From NCBI RefSeq assembly GCF_015645445.1, contig NZ_JADOGI010000086.1:1-41427 (forward strand): DNA of 41,427 bases, in the 5' to 3' direction. The notes below the pieces were generated by a model. That model saw only the letters and a list, made by a program, of their open reading frames with translations. It was not told the DNA's origin and did no database searches. A program made the translations under genes and the position numbers. Source of the stretch: Nonomuraea cypriaca (GTDB taxonomy: Bacteria; Actinomycetota; Actinomycetes; Streptosporangiales; Streptosporangiaceae). The first letter of the stretch is position 1; each line of letters opens with the position of its first letter. Positions 1-7,501 of the stretch are shown in pieces.

Positions 1-32
1 AGGCCGGGTGCACGACGGGCGGCGGGAGAGCT

Positions 33-1985
33 CTAATCCACCTCCACCACGGCCTGGGTGAACTGGGCGGAGTACAGCCGGGCGTAGGCGCCTCCCGCGG
101 CCAGCAGCGACTCGTGCGTGCCCTGCTCGACGATCCGCCCGTTCTCCATGACCAGGATCAGGCTGGCGTCGCGGATCGTGGACAGCCGGTGGGCGATGAC
201 GAAGCTGGTACGCCCCTCGCGCAGGGAGCTCATCGCCTGCTGGATGAGCACCTCGGTCCGGGTGTCGACCGAGCTGGTCGCCTCGTCCAGGATCAGGATC
301 GCCGGCTCGGACAGGAACGCCCGGGCGATCGTGATCAGCTGCTTCTCGCCCGCGCTGACCGTCGCGCCCTCCTCGTCGATCACCGTGTCGTAGCCGTCGG
401 GCAGCGTGTGCGCGATGCGGTCCACGTGGGCGGCCTCCGCGGCGGCCTCGATCCGTTCGCGCGTGGCGCCCTCCGCGCCGTAGCCGATGTTCTCCTCGAT
501 CGTGCCGCCGAACAGCCAGGCGTCCTGCAGCACCATGCCGATGTTGGAGCGCAGCTCCTCCCTGGACATCTCGGCGATGTCGACGCCGTCGAGCGTGATG
601 CGGCCGCCGGTCACCTCGTAGAAGCGCATGATGAGGTTGACCAGCGTCGTCTTGCCCGCTCCCGTGGGGCCGACGATGGCCACGGTCTGGCCGGGCTCCA
701 CGGTCAGCGACAGGTCCTCGATCAGCGGCCGGTCCGGCTCGTAGCGGAAGGACACGTTCTCGAATGCCACCCGGCCCCTGACCTGTGCGGGCCGCGCGGG
801 CTTGTCCGGTTCCTGGGACTGCTCCGGAGCCTCGAGCAGCTCGAAGACCCGCTCGGCCGAGGCGACGCCCGACTGCACCAGGTTCGCCATGCCGGCCACC
901 TGGGTCAGTGGCTGGCTGAACTGCCGCGAGTACTGGATGAAGGCCTGCACGTCGCCCAGCGAGATCGAGCCCGAGGCCACCTTGAGCCCGCCCACCACCG
1001 CGACCAGCACATAGTTGAGGTTGCCGATGAACATCATCGCCGGCTGGATGAGACCGGAGATGAACTGGGCGCGGAAGCTGGAGGTGTACAGGGCCTGGTT
1101 GTGCTCGGTGAAGGTCACAGCGGCCTCCTTCTGCCTGCCGAACGCCTTGACCAGCGTGTGGCCGCCGTACATCTCCTCGATGTGGCCGTTGAGCTTGCCC
1201 GTCGACGACCACTGCTTGATGAACTGCGGCTGCGACCGCTTGCCGATGACCGTGGTGACGTAGACCGACACCGGCACCGTGACCAGCGCGATGAGCGCCA
1301 GGATCGGCGAGATCCAGAACATCATCGCCAGCACCCCCACGACCGTCAGCACCGACGTGATGAGCTGGCTCATCGTCTGCTGCAGCGACTGGGCGACGTT
1401 GTCGGTGTCGTTGGTGGCGCGGCTGAGGATCTCACCGCGCGACTGGCCGTCGAAGTAGCTCAGCGGCAGCCGCCCCAGCTTGGCCTCGATCCGCTCGCGC
1501 AGCCGGAACGCCGCCCGCTGCACGACGACCGTGGTCAGCCGGAACTGCACGATCCCGAGCAGCGCGGCGAGCAGGTAGATCGCCAGCACCCAGCCCAGCA
1601 CCTGGGCCAGCGCGGTGAAGTCGATGCCTTGGCCGGGTACGACGCTCATCGACGACACCATGTCGGCGAACGTGTCCTGGCCGTCGGCGCGCAGCCCCGC
1701 CACGGCCTGCTCCTTGGTGGCCCCCGTGGGCAGCTGGGCCCCGATGATGCCGGAGAAGATCAGGTCAGTGGCGTTGCCCAGGATCTTGGGACCCGTCACG
1801 GTCAGCGCGACGCTGGCCGCGCCGAGGACCAGGATGACGATCAGCAGAGCGCGCTCGGGGCGCAGCAGGAGCAGCAGGCGGCGGAGTGAACCGCCGAAGT
1901 CCAGGGCCTTCTCGGCGGGCCCGGACATCATGCCGCCAGGACCGGCAGCCGGCTGAGGACGGCGCGGGGGCGCCTGAGTCGTCAT
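33..1985 (-). CDS. Heterodimeric ABC exporter subunit with the consensus ATPase site
   Basis: A 650-residue membrane-spanning half-transporter with an N-terminal exporter-type membrane domain (about residues 35-370, six helices) and a C-terminal ATP-binding domain. Walker A GPTGAGKTT is at 439-447, Walker B ILILDEA ends near 569 with the catalytic Glu at 568, and the switch His is at 599. The signature is a degenerate VSAGEKQ (543-549) instead of LSGGQ. The partner encoded just upstream shows the reverse pattern, so together they should make one active and one degenerate nucleotide site, as in TM287/288, LmrCD or BmrCD. The start overlaps the partner's stop (ATGA), so translation is probably coupled. 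Likely role is export of drugs or lipids across the cytoplasmic membrane. The substrate cannot be read from sequence. The 32 bases before the stop codon hold nothing I recognise. Confidence 0.93.
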   Translation of the reverse strand: MTTQAPPRRPQPAAGPGGMMSGPAEKALDFGGSLRRLLLLLRPERALLIVILVLGAASVALTVTGPKILGNATDLIFSGIIGAQLPTGATKEQAVAGLRADGQDTFADMVSSMSVVPGQGIDFTALAQVLGWVLAIYLLAALLGIVQFRLTTVVVQRAAFRLRERIEAKLGRLPLSYFDGQSRGEILSRATNDTDNVAQSLQQTMSQLITSVLTVVGVLAMMFWISPILALIALVTVPVSVYVTTVIGKRSQPQFIKQWSSTGKLNGHIEEMYGGHTLVKAFGRQKEAAVTFTEHNQALYTSSFRAQFISGLIQPAMMFIGNLNYVLVAVVGGLKVASGSISLGDVQAFIQYSRQFSQPLTQVAGMANLVQSGVASAERVFELLEAPEQSQEPDKPARPAQVRGRVAFENVSFRYEPDRPLIEDLSLTVEPGQTVAIVGPTGAGKTTLVNLIMRFYEVTGGRITLDGVDIAEMSREELRSNIGMVLQDAWLFGGTIEENIGYGAEGATRERIEAAAEAAHVDRIAHTLPDGYDTVIDEEGATVSAGEKQLITIARAFLSEPAILILDEATSSVDTRTEVLIQQAMSSLREGRTSFVIAHRLSTIRDASLILVMENGRIVEQGTHESLLAAGGAYARLYSAQFTQAVVEVD

Positions 1986-3718
1986 GCTACGGCCTCCTCT
2001 TCGGTGAGCTGGGACAACACGATCTCGCGATACGTCGGGCAGGTGGTCATGAGCTCGGCGTGGTCACCGGTGCCGACCACGCGGCCCTCGTCGAGCACGA
2101 GGATGCGGTCGGCGTCGCGGATCGTGTTCACGCGCTGGGCCACGATGATGAGCGTGGCGTCGCTGATCTCCCTGGCCAGCGCGGCGCGCAGCCGGGCGTC
2201 CGTGGCGTAGTCGAGGGCGGAGAAGGAGTCGTCGAACAGGTAGATCTCGGGCCGGTGCACCAGAACCCTGGCGATGGCCAGGCGCTGGCGCTGACCGCCG
2301 GAGACGTTCGTGCCGCCCTGGGAGATCGGCTCCTCCAGACCGCCGGGCATCTCCTCGACGAACTCGCGGGCCTGGGCCACCTCCAGGGCCTGCCACAGCT
2401 CCTCGTCGGTCGCGTCGGGCCTGCCGTACCTGAGGTTGGAGGCGACGGTGCCGGAGAAGAGGTAGGGCGACTGCGGGACCAGGCCGACCGCCCGGGAGAG
2501 CACGACCGGATCGAGATCGCGTACGTTGACGCCGTCGACCAGCACCTCGCCGTCGGTCGCGTCGAACAGGTGGGGGATGAGGTTGAGCAGCGTCGTCTTG
2601 CCGCTGCCAGTACTGCCGATGATCGCGGTGGTACGGCCGGGGCGTGCCACCAGGCTCACCTCGCTCAACACCGGCTCCTCGGCGCCCGGGTAACGGAAGT
2701 CCACGGACCGCAACTCCAGTTCGCCGAGATGTCGGTCCGGGGCGATGGGGTTGTCCGGCGGGTGGACGGTCGGCTCGGAGTCGAGCACCTCCTCGATGCG
2801 CTCGGCGCAGACCTCGGCCCGCGGGATCATCATGAACATGAACATCGCCATCATCACCGACATGAGAATCTGCATCAGGTAGGAGATGACCGCGGTCAGC
2901 GCGCCCACCTGCATGGACCCGTCGGCGATGCGGTGGCCGCCGAACCACACCACGGCGACGCTGGACACGTTCACCACCAGCATGACCGAGGGGAACATCA
3001 GCGCCATCAGCCGCCCGACCCGCAGCGACACGTCGGTCAGCTGGTCGTTGGCCACGCCGAAGCGCTCGCGCTCGTGCCTGTCGCGGACGAAGGCCCTGAT
3101 CACCCGGATGCCGGTGATCTGCTCGCGCAGCACCTGGTTGATCCGGTCGATGCGCTCCTGCATCGTGCGGAAGTGCGGGCGCATCCGCACGACGATCAGG
3201 CCCACGATGACGATCATCACGGGCAGCACGACGAGCAGCAGTGACGACAGCGCCACGTCCTGGCGCAGCGCCAGCACGATGCCGCCGACACACATGATCG
3301 GCGCGGCCACCATCATCGTGAACGCCATCAGCACGAGCAGCTGGACCTGCTGCACGTCATTGGTGGTACGGGTGATCAGGGACGGCGCGCCGAACCTGTT
3401 GACCTCCTGGGCGGAGAAGTCCTGCACCCGGTGGAAGATCGCGGCCCGCAGGTCCCTGCCGAGCGCCATCGAGGTCAAGGCGGAGTAGTACACGGCCACG
3501 ATCGAGCAGATGATCTGGACGAGCGTCACACCGAGCATCACCAGCCCGATGCGGGCGATGTAACCGGTGTCGCCCTTGACGACGCCGTCGTCGATGATGT
3601 CGGCGTTGAGTGTGGGGAGATAGAGCGTGGCCAGCGTCTGGACGAACTGGAAGAGGACGACAAGCGTGATCTCTTTCCCGTACGGCCTGAGCTGGCCCCG
3701 CAGGAGACGGAGCAGCAT
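1982..3718 (-). CDS. Heterodimeric ABC exporter subunit with the degenerate ATPase site
   Basis: A 578-residue exporter half-transporter: six-helix membrane domain (about 15-300) followed by an ATP-binding domain. Walker A GSTGSGKTT lies near 368-376 and the signature is canonical, VSGGQRQ, near 472. Walker B reads YLFDDSF, so Asp (about 497) replaces the catalytic Glu, and the switch-loop His is Gln in VAQR (about 528). These two changes mark the noncatalytic site of heterodimeric exporters; the substitutions are visible, and the consequence is known from the family. I chose the ATG at 3718, which overlaps the TetR stop as TGATG. A TTG one codon upstream (3721) is the alternative. It sits between the repressor and the second half-transporter in one operon. 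Confidence 0.92.
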   Translation of the reverse strand: MLLRLLRGQLRPYGKEITLVVLFQFVQTLATLYLPTLNADIIDDGVVKGDTGYIARIGLVMLGVTLVQIICSIVAVYYSALTSMALGRDLRAAIFHRVQDFSAQEVNRFGAPSLITRTTNDVQQVQLLVLMAFTMMVAAPIMCVGGIVLALRQDVALSSLLLVVLPVMIVIVGLIVVRMRPHFRTMQERIDRINQVLREQITGIRVIRAFVRDRHERERFGVANDQLTDVSLRVGRLMALMFPSVMLVVNVSSVAVVWFGGHRIADGSMQVGALTAVISYLMQILMSVMMAMFMFMMIPRAEVCAERIEEVLDSEPTVHPPDNPIAPDRHLGELELRSVDFRYPGAEEPVLSEVSLVARPGRTTAIIGSTGSGKTTLLNLIPHLFDATDGEVLVDGVNVRDLDPVVLSRAVGLVPQSPYLFSGTVASNLRYGRPDATDEELWQALEVAQAREFVEEMPGGLEEPISQGGTNVSGGQRQRLAIARVLVHRPEIYLFDDSFSALDYATDARLRAALAREISDATLIIVAQRVNTIRDADRILVLDEGRVVGTGDHAELMTTCPTYREIVLSQLTEEEAVA

Positions 3719-4341
3719 CAAGAGGGGCTTTCTGTTGAAGGGGTGGAGGAGGGCCGCACGAGCAACCCGTCGAGCAGAACGGAGACGATCTCCTCGTCGT
3801 CCATGTCTCCGAACTCGCCGTCCTGGCCGAAGCCACGGTGCACGCTCACCGCGATCAGCATGAGCAGCAGCTGCGCCGTGGCCTCGGGAGAGCGGCGCAG
3901 CCGGTCGCGATCGGGCTCGACCAGAAGCGCGAGCCCGGCAGATATCCGACGCCGGCCGTCGATCATATGTTCGCGGAACTCGGCGTCATCGGCCATCAGC
4001 TCCCTGGGCGCGGCGATGAGGTTGGCGTTGGCGCTCATCCCTGCCCGCAACATCGTGACCGCCTCGCACAGCCGTGTGCGCAGATCGGTCCGCTTGCCGA
4101 TGGCCGCCAGCGCGTCCACCGCCGGCTGCGGGTCGAACGCGCTCATCAGCGCCGCCCGCAGCAGCGAGGCCTTGTCGGGGAAGACACCGAAGATCGTTCC
4201 CTCGGCCACGCCCGCGGCCTCGGCGATCTGGCGGGTGCTCACCACGGTGCCGTACTCGCGCAGCAAGGGGAGCGTGGCGGCGATGAGCGCGGCACGGCGG
4301 TCTTCTGGCGCCATGGCCGGCACCCTTCGCCTTCTGGTCAT
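3718..4341 (-). CDS. TetR/AcrR-family repressor of the ABC exporter operon
   Basis: A 207-residue TetR-family protein. The N-terminal helix-turn-helix is clear: TRQIAEAAGVAEGTIFGVFPDK at about residues 36-57, followed by an all-helical ligand-binding region typical of the family. It is the first gene of the operon with the two ABC half-transporters, so it most likely represses them and itself until a transported compound binds. A dyad with 8-bp half sites sits between plausible -35 and -10 elements directly upstream. The -10 lies 7 bases from the ATG, which suggests a leaderless message and supports this start. An in-frame ATG at codon 10, preceded by GAAGGG, is the alternative start. The inducer is unknown. 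Confidence 0.9.
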   Translation of the reverse strand: MTRRRRVPAMAPEDRRAALIAATLPLLREYGTVVSTRQIAEAAGVAEGTIFGVFPDKASLLRAALMSAFDPQPAVDALAAIGKRTDLRTRLCEAVTMLRAGMSANANLIAAPRELMADDAEFREHMIDGRRRISAGLALLVEPDRDRLRRSPEATAQLLLMLIAVSVHRGFGQDGEFGDMDDEEIVSVLLDGLLVRPSSTPSTESPS

Positions 4342-4378
4342 GTGGCAAAGCCTACTGAGCGAGTACTCACTCGTTCAA
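4342..4378 (-). promoter_or_regulatory. Promoter and TetR operator of the exporter operon
   Basis: On the minus strand a -35-like TTGAAC (4378-4373) and a -10-like TAGGCT (4354-4349) are 18 bases apart. The spacer contains the dyad GAGTGAGTACTCGCTC (4357-4372), with 8-bp arms and one mismatched pair. The -10 ends 7 bases before the ATG, so transcription may start at the start codon. Operators of the form TGAGTGAGTACTCACTCA are familiar upstream of TetR efflux repressors. That this TetR binds here is inferred from position. Confidence 0.62.
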
Positions 4379-4482
4379 ATGGTTATATTTCAGCCCCCGC
4401 CGCTCGACGAGCCGCCAAGCATGCTCCTTGGCCGACTCCAGGCGCAACTCCAAATGTCGGCGGGCTGCCCTACTGTCGCCCC

Positions 4483-4689
4483 ATGACCAACGCCTGGGAC
4501 GCCGTCGGCGCGGCCATCGACGCCGAGGACTTCCCCGCCGTCGCGACCCTGATGATCGGATACGACGACGCGCAACGCCGCGAGGTGGCGCGCGAGTTAC
4601 CCGGATATCTGCCGATCGCCCGCCGCCTGCACGCCCGGCTCACCTCGAACCAGGACACACCCGGCGACTTCGCCGGTCTGGAAAACTGA
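4483..4689 (+). CDS. Short protein resembling the N-terminus of DUF6493 proteins, possible remnant
   Basis: A 68-residue reading frame starting MTNAWDAVGAAIDAEDF and containing the stretch YDDAQRREVARELPGYL. It resembles, from memory, the opening of the large actinobacterial DUF6493 proteins, which are many times longer, so this may be a truncated remnant or an independent small gene. There is no signal peptide or membrane segment. A -10-like TACTGT ends 6 bases before the ATG, which would fit a leaderless message, and no Shine-Dalgarno is evident. It lies between the TetR gene (divergent) and the monooxygenase. I do not see the missing part continuing in another frame downstream. Function is unknown. 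Confidence 0.5.
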   Translation: MTNAWDAVGAAIDAEDFPAVATLMIGYDDAQRREVARELPGYLPIARRLHARLTSNQDTPGDFAGLEN

Positions 4690-4914
4690 TTCTGCGCTAT
4701 GCTGTCGCTTCAAGATCATGTTGAACGTGTCCGCACGTCCCCCCTCCACTGGAGCGTTCATGCCCGCACTCAGGCGCCCGTTCTTACTCACACCCGCTCC
4801 CGGACACGGCGGAGGTGGTCCGCGACCCGCTGAGGCTGACGGCCGGCAGAAGGCGGGCATCGCCCCGCCCCATCTGATGATCGGTAAGGCACTGATCCTC
4901 CAGGGAGGGGCCTC

Positions 4915-6168
4915 ATGACGACGCAGCCCCCGCGAGGAGACAGTTCCATGCGCGTGGTCATCGCCGGCGCCGGCATCGCCGGACTGACCGCGGCCCTGAG
5001 CCTGCACGCCGCCGGGATCACCGATGTGACCGTCCACGAGGCGGTGGAGGAGATCCACCCGCTCGGCGTCGGCATCAACATCCTCCCGCACGCCGTACGC
5101 GAGCTCATCGAACTCGGCCTGGGTGACCGCCTGGCCACGGTCGGCGTGGCGACCGCGGACCTGACCTTTCTCGCGCCCCACGGACACCGGATCTGGTCCG
5201 AGCCCCGCGGGCTGAACGCGGGCTACCGGTGGCCCCAGTACTCGATCCACCGGGGCCGGCTGCAGACGATGCTGCTGGAGGCGGTACGCGAGCGACTCGG
5301 CCCCGGAGCGGTGGTGCTGAACTCCCCCATCACCGACCTCGACCATGACGCGGACCTGCTCGTCGGCGCCGACGGCATCCGCTCCAGCGTCAGGCATGCC
5401 CTGTTCCCCGACGAGGGCGAGCCGCTGCCGGGCGGCGACGTGCTGTTGCGCGGCACCACGTACAGCAAGCCGTTCGAGGGCGGCAGATCCATGATCATGG
5501 TCGGCGACGACACGCAGAAGATCGTCATCTACCCTATCGCACCGCCCGCCGACGACGGCATCCAGCTGATCAACTGGGCCATCCAGCGCACGACGGACAT
5601 CGAAGGCGTGCCCGTGGGCGACTGGAACCGGCCCATCGACGTGGAGAAGGTTCTCCCCCACGTGGAGGGCTGGCACTGCGACGAGCTGGACATCACCGCG
5701 CTCATCGCGAACGCGAACCAGGTGTTCGAGTATCCGCTCGTCGACCGTGACCCGTTGCCGCGCTGGTCGACGGACACGGTGACGCTGATGGGCGACGCGG
5801 CGCATCCGATGTACCCGACCGGCTCCAACGGCGGCACCCAGGCCGTCATCGACGCCCGCGTCCTGGCGTACGCGCTGGCGAACGGCCTGGGCCTGGAGTT
5901 CTACGAAGAGCAGCGCCGGACCGTCACGAACAACGTCGTGCTGGCCAACCGCGGGGACGGACCCGAGGTCATCCTGAAGCTGGCCCACGAACGCGCCCCG
6001 CAGGGTTTCACCGACATCGAGACCGTCATGCCGCTGGCCGAGCGCGAGGAGATCGCTCTCCACTACAAGAAACTGGCCGGTTTCGAGCCCGCCACGCTCA
6101 ACGCACGCCGGAGCTGGTCGGTAGACCCCCAGGCGTCCACGGAGGTCTCCTCCGCCCCCTCACCGTAA
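4915..6168 (+). CDS. FAD-dependent aromatic monooxygenase, PhzS-like
   Basis: A 417-residue single-component flavoprotein hydroxylase. The Rossmann motif GAGIAG is at 18-23, the internal GADG motif at 151-154 and the FAD-ribityl motif GDAAHP at 293-298, followed by the family's GSNGGTQAV. The C-terminal part with its NRGDGPE motif resembles PhzS-type and related flavin-dependent oxidoreductases, which hydroxylate or decarboxylate aromatic acids with NAD(P)H and oxygen. Substrate is unknown. Two starts are possible: ATG 4915 with AGGGAGG upstream, or ATG 4948 with GAGGAGA upstream, the latter placing the Rossmann strand at the very N-terminus. The 225 bases upstream hold a -10-like TATGCT (4698-4703) and no convincing gene; a 66-codon frame there is weak. 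It converges on the dehydrogenase downstream. Confidence 0.88.
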   Translation: MTTQPPRGDSSMRVVIAGAGIAGLTAALSLHAAGITDVTVHEAVEEIHPLGVGINILPHAVRELIELGLGDRLATVGVATADLTFLAPHGHRIWSEPRGLNAGYRWPQYSIHRGRLQTMLLEAVRERLGPGAVVLNSPITDLDHDADLLVGADGIRSSVRHALFPDEGEPLPGGDVLLRGTTYSKPFEGGRSMIMVGDDTQKIVIYPIAPPADDGIQLINWAIQRTTDIEGVPVGDWNRPIDVEKVLPHVEGWHCDELDITALIANANQVFEYPLVDRDPLPRWSTDTVTLMGDAAHPMYPTGSNGGTQAVIDARVLAYALANGLGLEFYEEQRRTVTNNVVLANRGDGPEVILKLAHERAPQGFTDIETVMPLAEREEIALHYKKLAGFEPATLNARRSWSVDPQASTEVSSAPSP

Positions 6169-6252
6169 ACGAGAGGCAGGGTTGAGGCGGCCCGGCCCGG
6201 TTCGCCCACGGCCGCTGTCGCCTCTGCCCGGAAGCCGCGCCCGTGCGGGACG

Positions 6253-7254
6253 TCACGCCTTGATCAGCGTCTCGCTCAGCTCCCAGAGCCGCTGGGCGGA
6301 CTTGGGGTCGATGGCGTGCGGCGCGACGGTGGCCGCGGGCATCTCGTCGCTGGTCATGTCGAAGGGCTTGGGGTCCTCGTCCAGCGGCTCCAGCGGCGAG
6401 ATGTCGTTGTCCTTGAGGTAGACGCCGCCGATCTCGGCGAGCAGGGGGCTGGTGGCCGCGAACACGCTGGTGCTGGCCCCCTGCTGCGGTGTCTTCTTCC
6501 CGTTGTGGGGGTCGATGATCGGCCGGCCGGACTCGTCGATCAGTCCCATGGCCCGCAGCGCGTCCTCGCCCACCGCGCTGTTCAGGTCCGTGCCGGCGAC
6601 GATGCCCGGGTGTACGGCGTACCCGTGGATCCCGTCCTGGGCCCATCGGCGGTCCAGCTCGACGGCGAACAGCACGTTCGCGACCTTGGACTGGGCATAG
6701 GCGAGGTTGGGGTCGTAGCCGCCGGTGGTGAAGTGCGGGTCGTCCCAGCGGATGTCGGACAATCGCTGGGCGCCGGATGACACGTTGACGACGCGGGCGC
6801 CGCGCGCGGCGCGCAGTGCGGGCAGCAGGCCCAGGGTCAGCTGGAAGTGGCCCAGGTGGTTGGTCGCGAACTGCGACTCGTAGCCGCGCGCGTCCTGGAC
6901 CAGTTCCGCGGGCGCCGGGAGGCCGGCGTTGTTGATCAGGACGTGGAGCGGACGGCCGGAATCGAGGTAACGGGCCACGAAGGCGTCGATCGACGCCGGG
7001 TCGAGCAGGTCCAGCCGGCTGACCTCGACACGCTCGATCCCGGCCAGCGCGACCGCGGCGCGGTCCGGGTCGCGCGAGCCCACGGTGACGGAGGCACCGG
7101 CTTCGCTGAGCGCTCGGGTGGTCTCCAGGCCGAGCCCGGCGTGGCCGCCGGTGACGATGACGTTCGTGCCGGCCAGCTCGATGCCCGCGAGGACGTCGGC
7201 GGTCGTCGACGCGGCGGTGAACCCTGTCCCGATGGGGTGCTGCTTGTGAGTCAT
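6253..7254 (-). CDS. Short-chain dehydrogenase/reductase, retinol-dehydrogenase/LPOR-like
   Basis: A 333-residue classical SDR that reduces or oxidises a carbonyl or alcohol with NAD(P). The cofactor motif TGGHAGLG is at 35-42, NNAG at 108-111, the catalytic Ser at about 160 in NVSSGAQ, and YAQSK at 186-190. The long C-terminal extension past 230 resembles actinobacterial relatives of retinol dehydrogenases and protochlorophyllide reductases. The frame stays open upstream, but the ATG at 7254 with GAAGGG nearby matches the family's N-terminus. It is divergent from the drug exporter at 7502. Its promoter contains a double palindrome, so expression is probably repressor-controlled and may respond to a toxic aldehyde or similar effector; that last point is inference. 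Confidence 0.9.
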   Translation of the reverse strand: MTHKQHPIGTGFTAASTTADVLAGIELAGTNVIVTGGHAGLGLETTRALSEAGASVTVGSRDPDRAAVALAGIERVEVSRLDLLDPASIDAFVARYLDSGRPLHVLINNAGLPAPAELVQDARGYESQFATNHLGHFQLTLGLLPALRAARGARVVNVSSGAQRLSDIRWDDPHFTTGGYDPNLAYAQSKVANVLFAVELDRRWAQDGIHGYAVHPGIVAGTDLNSAVGEDALRAMGLIDESGRPIIDPHNGKKTPQQGASTSVFAATSPLLAEIGGVYLKDNDISPLEPLDEDPKPFDMTSDEMPAATVAPHAIDPKSAQRLWELSETLIKA

Positions 7255-7322
7255 GAGACCAGCCCTTCGAGGTCGCGGTCGAGGTGTGGTCGGTGCTTTC
7301 GCACGCCGCATCCCGACTGAAG

Positions 7323-7368
7323 CGGAATGTCTTTCCGGAACTATACGGAAAGGCATTCCGGTTGGCAA
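7323..7368 (-). promoter_or_regulatory. Promoter of the SDR gene with two tandem CGGAA-N5-TTCCG operators
   Basis: Two dyads of identical design, CGGAA-N5-TTCCG, occupy 7323-7337 and 7346-7360, 23 bp apart start to start. The two 15-mers are also reverse complements of each other with one mismatch. On the minus strand -35 TTGCCA (7368-7363) and -10 TATAGT (7345-7340) are exactly 17 bp apart. One dyad therefore lies in the promoter spacer and the other at the likely start of transcription. This layout suggests a TetR- or MarR-type repressor binding as two dimers. It may also control the divergent exporter gene. Confidence 0.75.
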
Positions 7369-7501
7369 GCGCGGAAGCGACGTGACGGAGAACACAGCGC
7401 CGACCGGCTCTGCACGTCCGGGCAACGATCATCGGATGGCAAGAAGCTCTCGACCGCTCCGACCAACCAGCGAAACGTCGAGAGAACAGGAAGCTTCGGA
7501 T

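Noticed and set aside
4718..4918. A 66-codon frame overlapping the monooxygenase start as ATGA.
   Set aside because: No recognisable motif, no good ribosome-binding site and Pro/Gly/Arg-rich composition; more likely leader sequence.
6169..6252. A terminator hairpin between the convergent monooxygenase and dehydrogenase genes.
   Set aside because: Possible AGAGGC/GCCTCT and CCGC/GCGG stems are short or far apart, so support is too weak to list.
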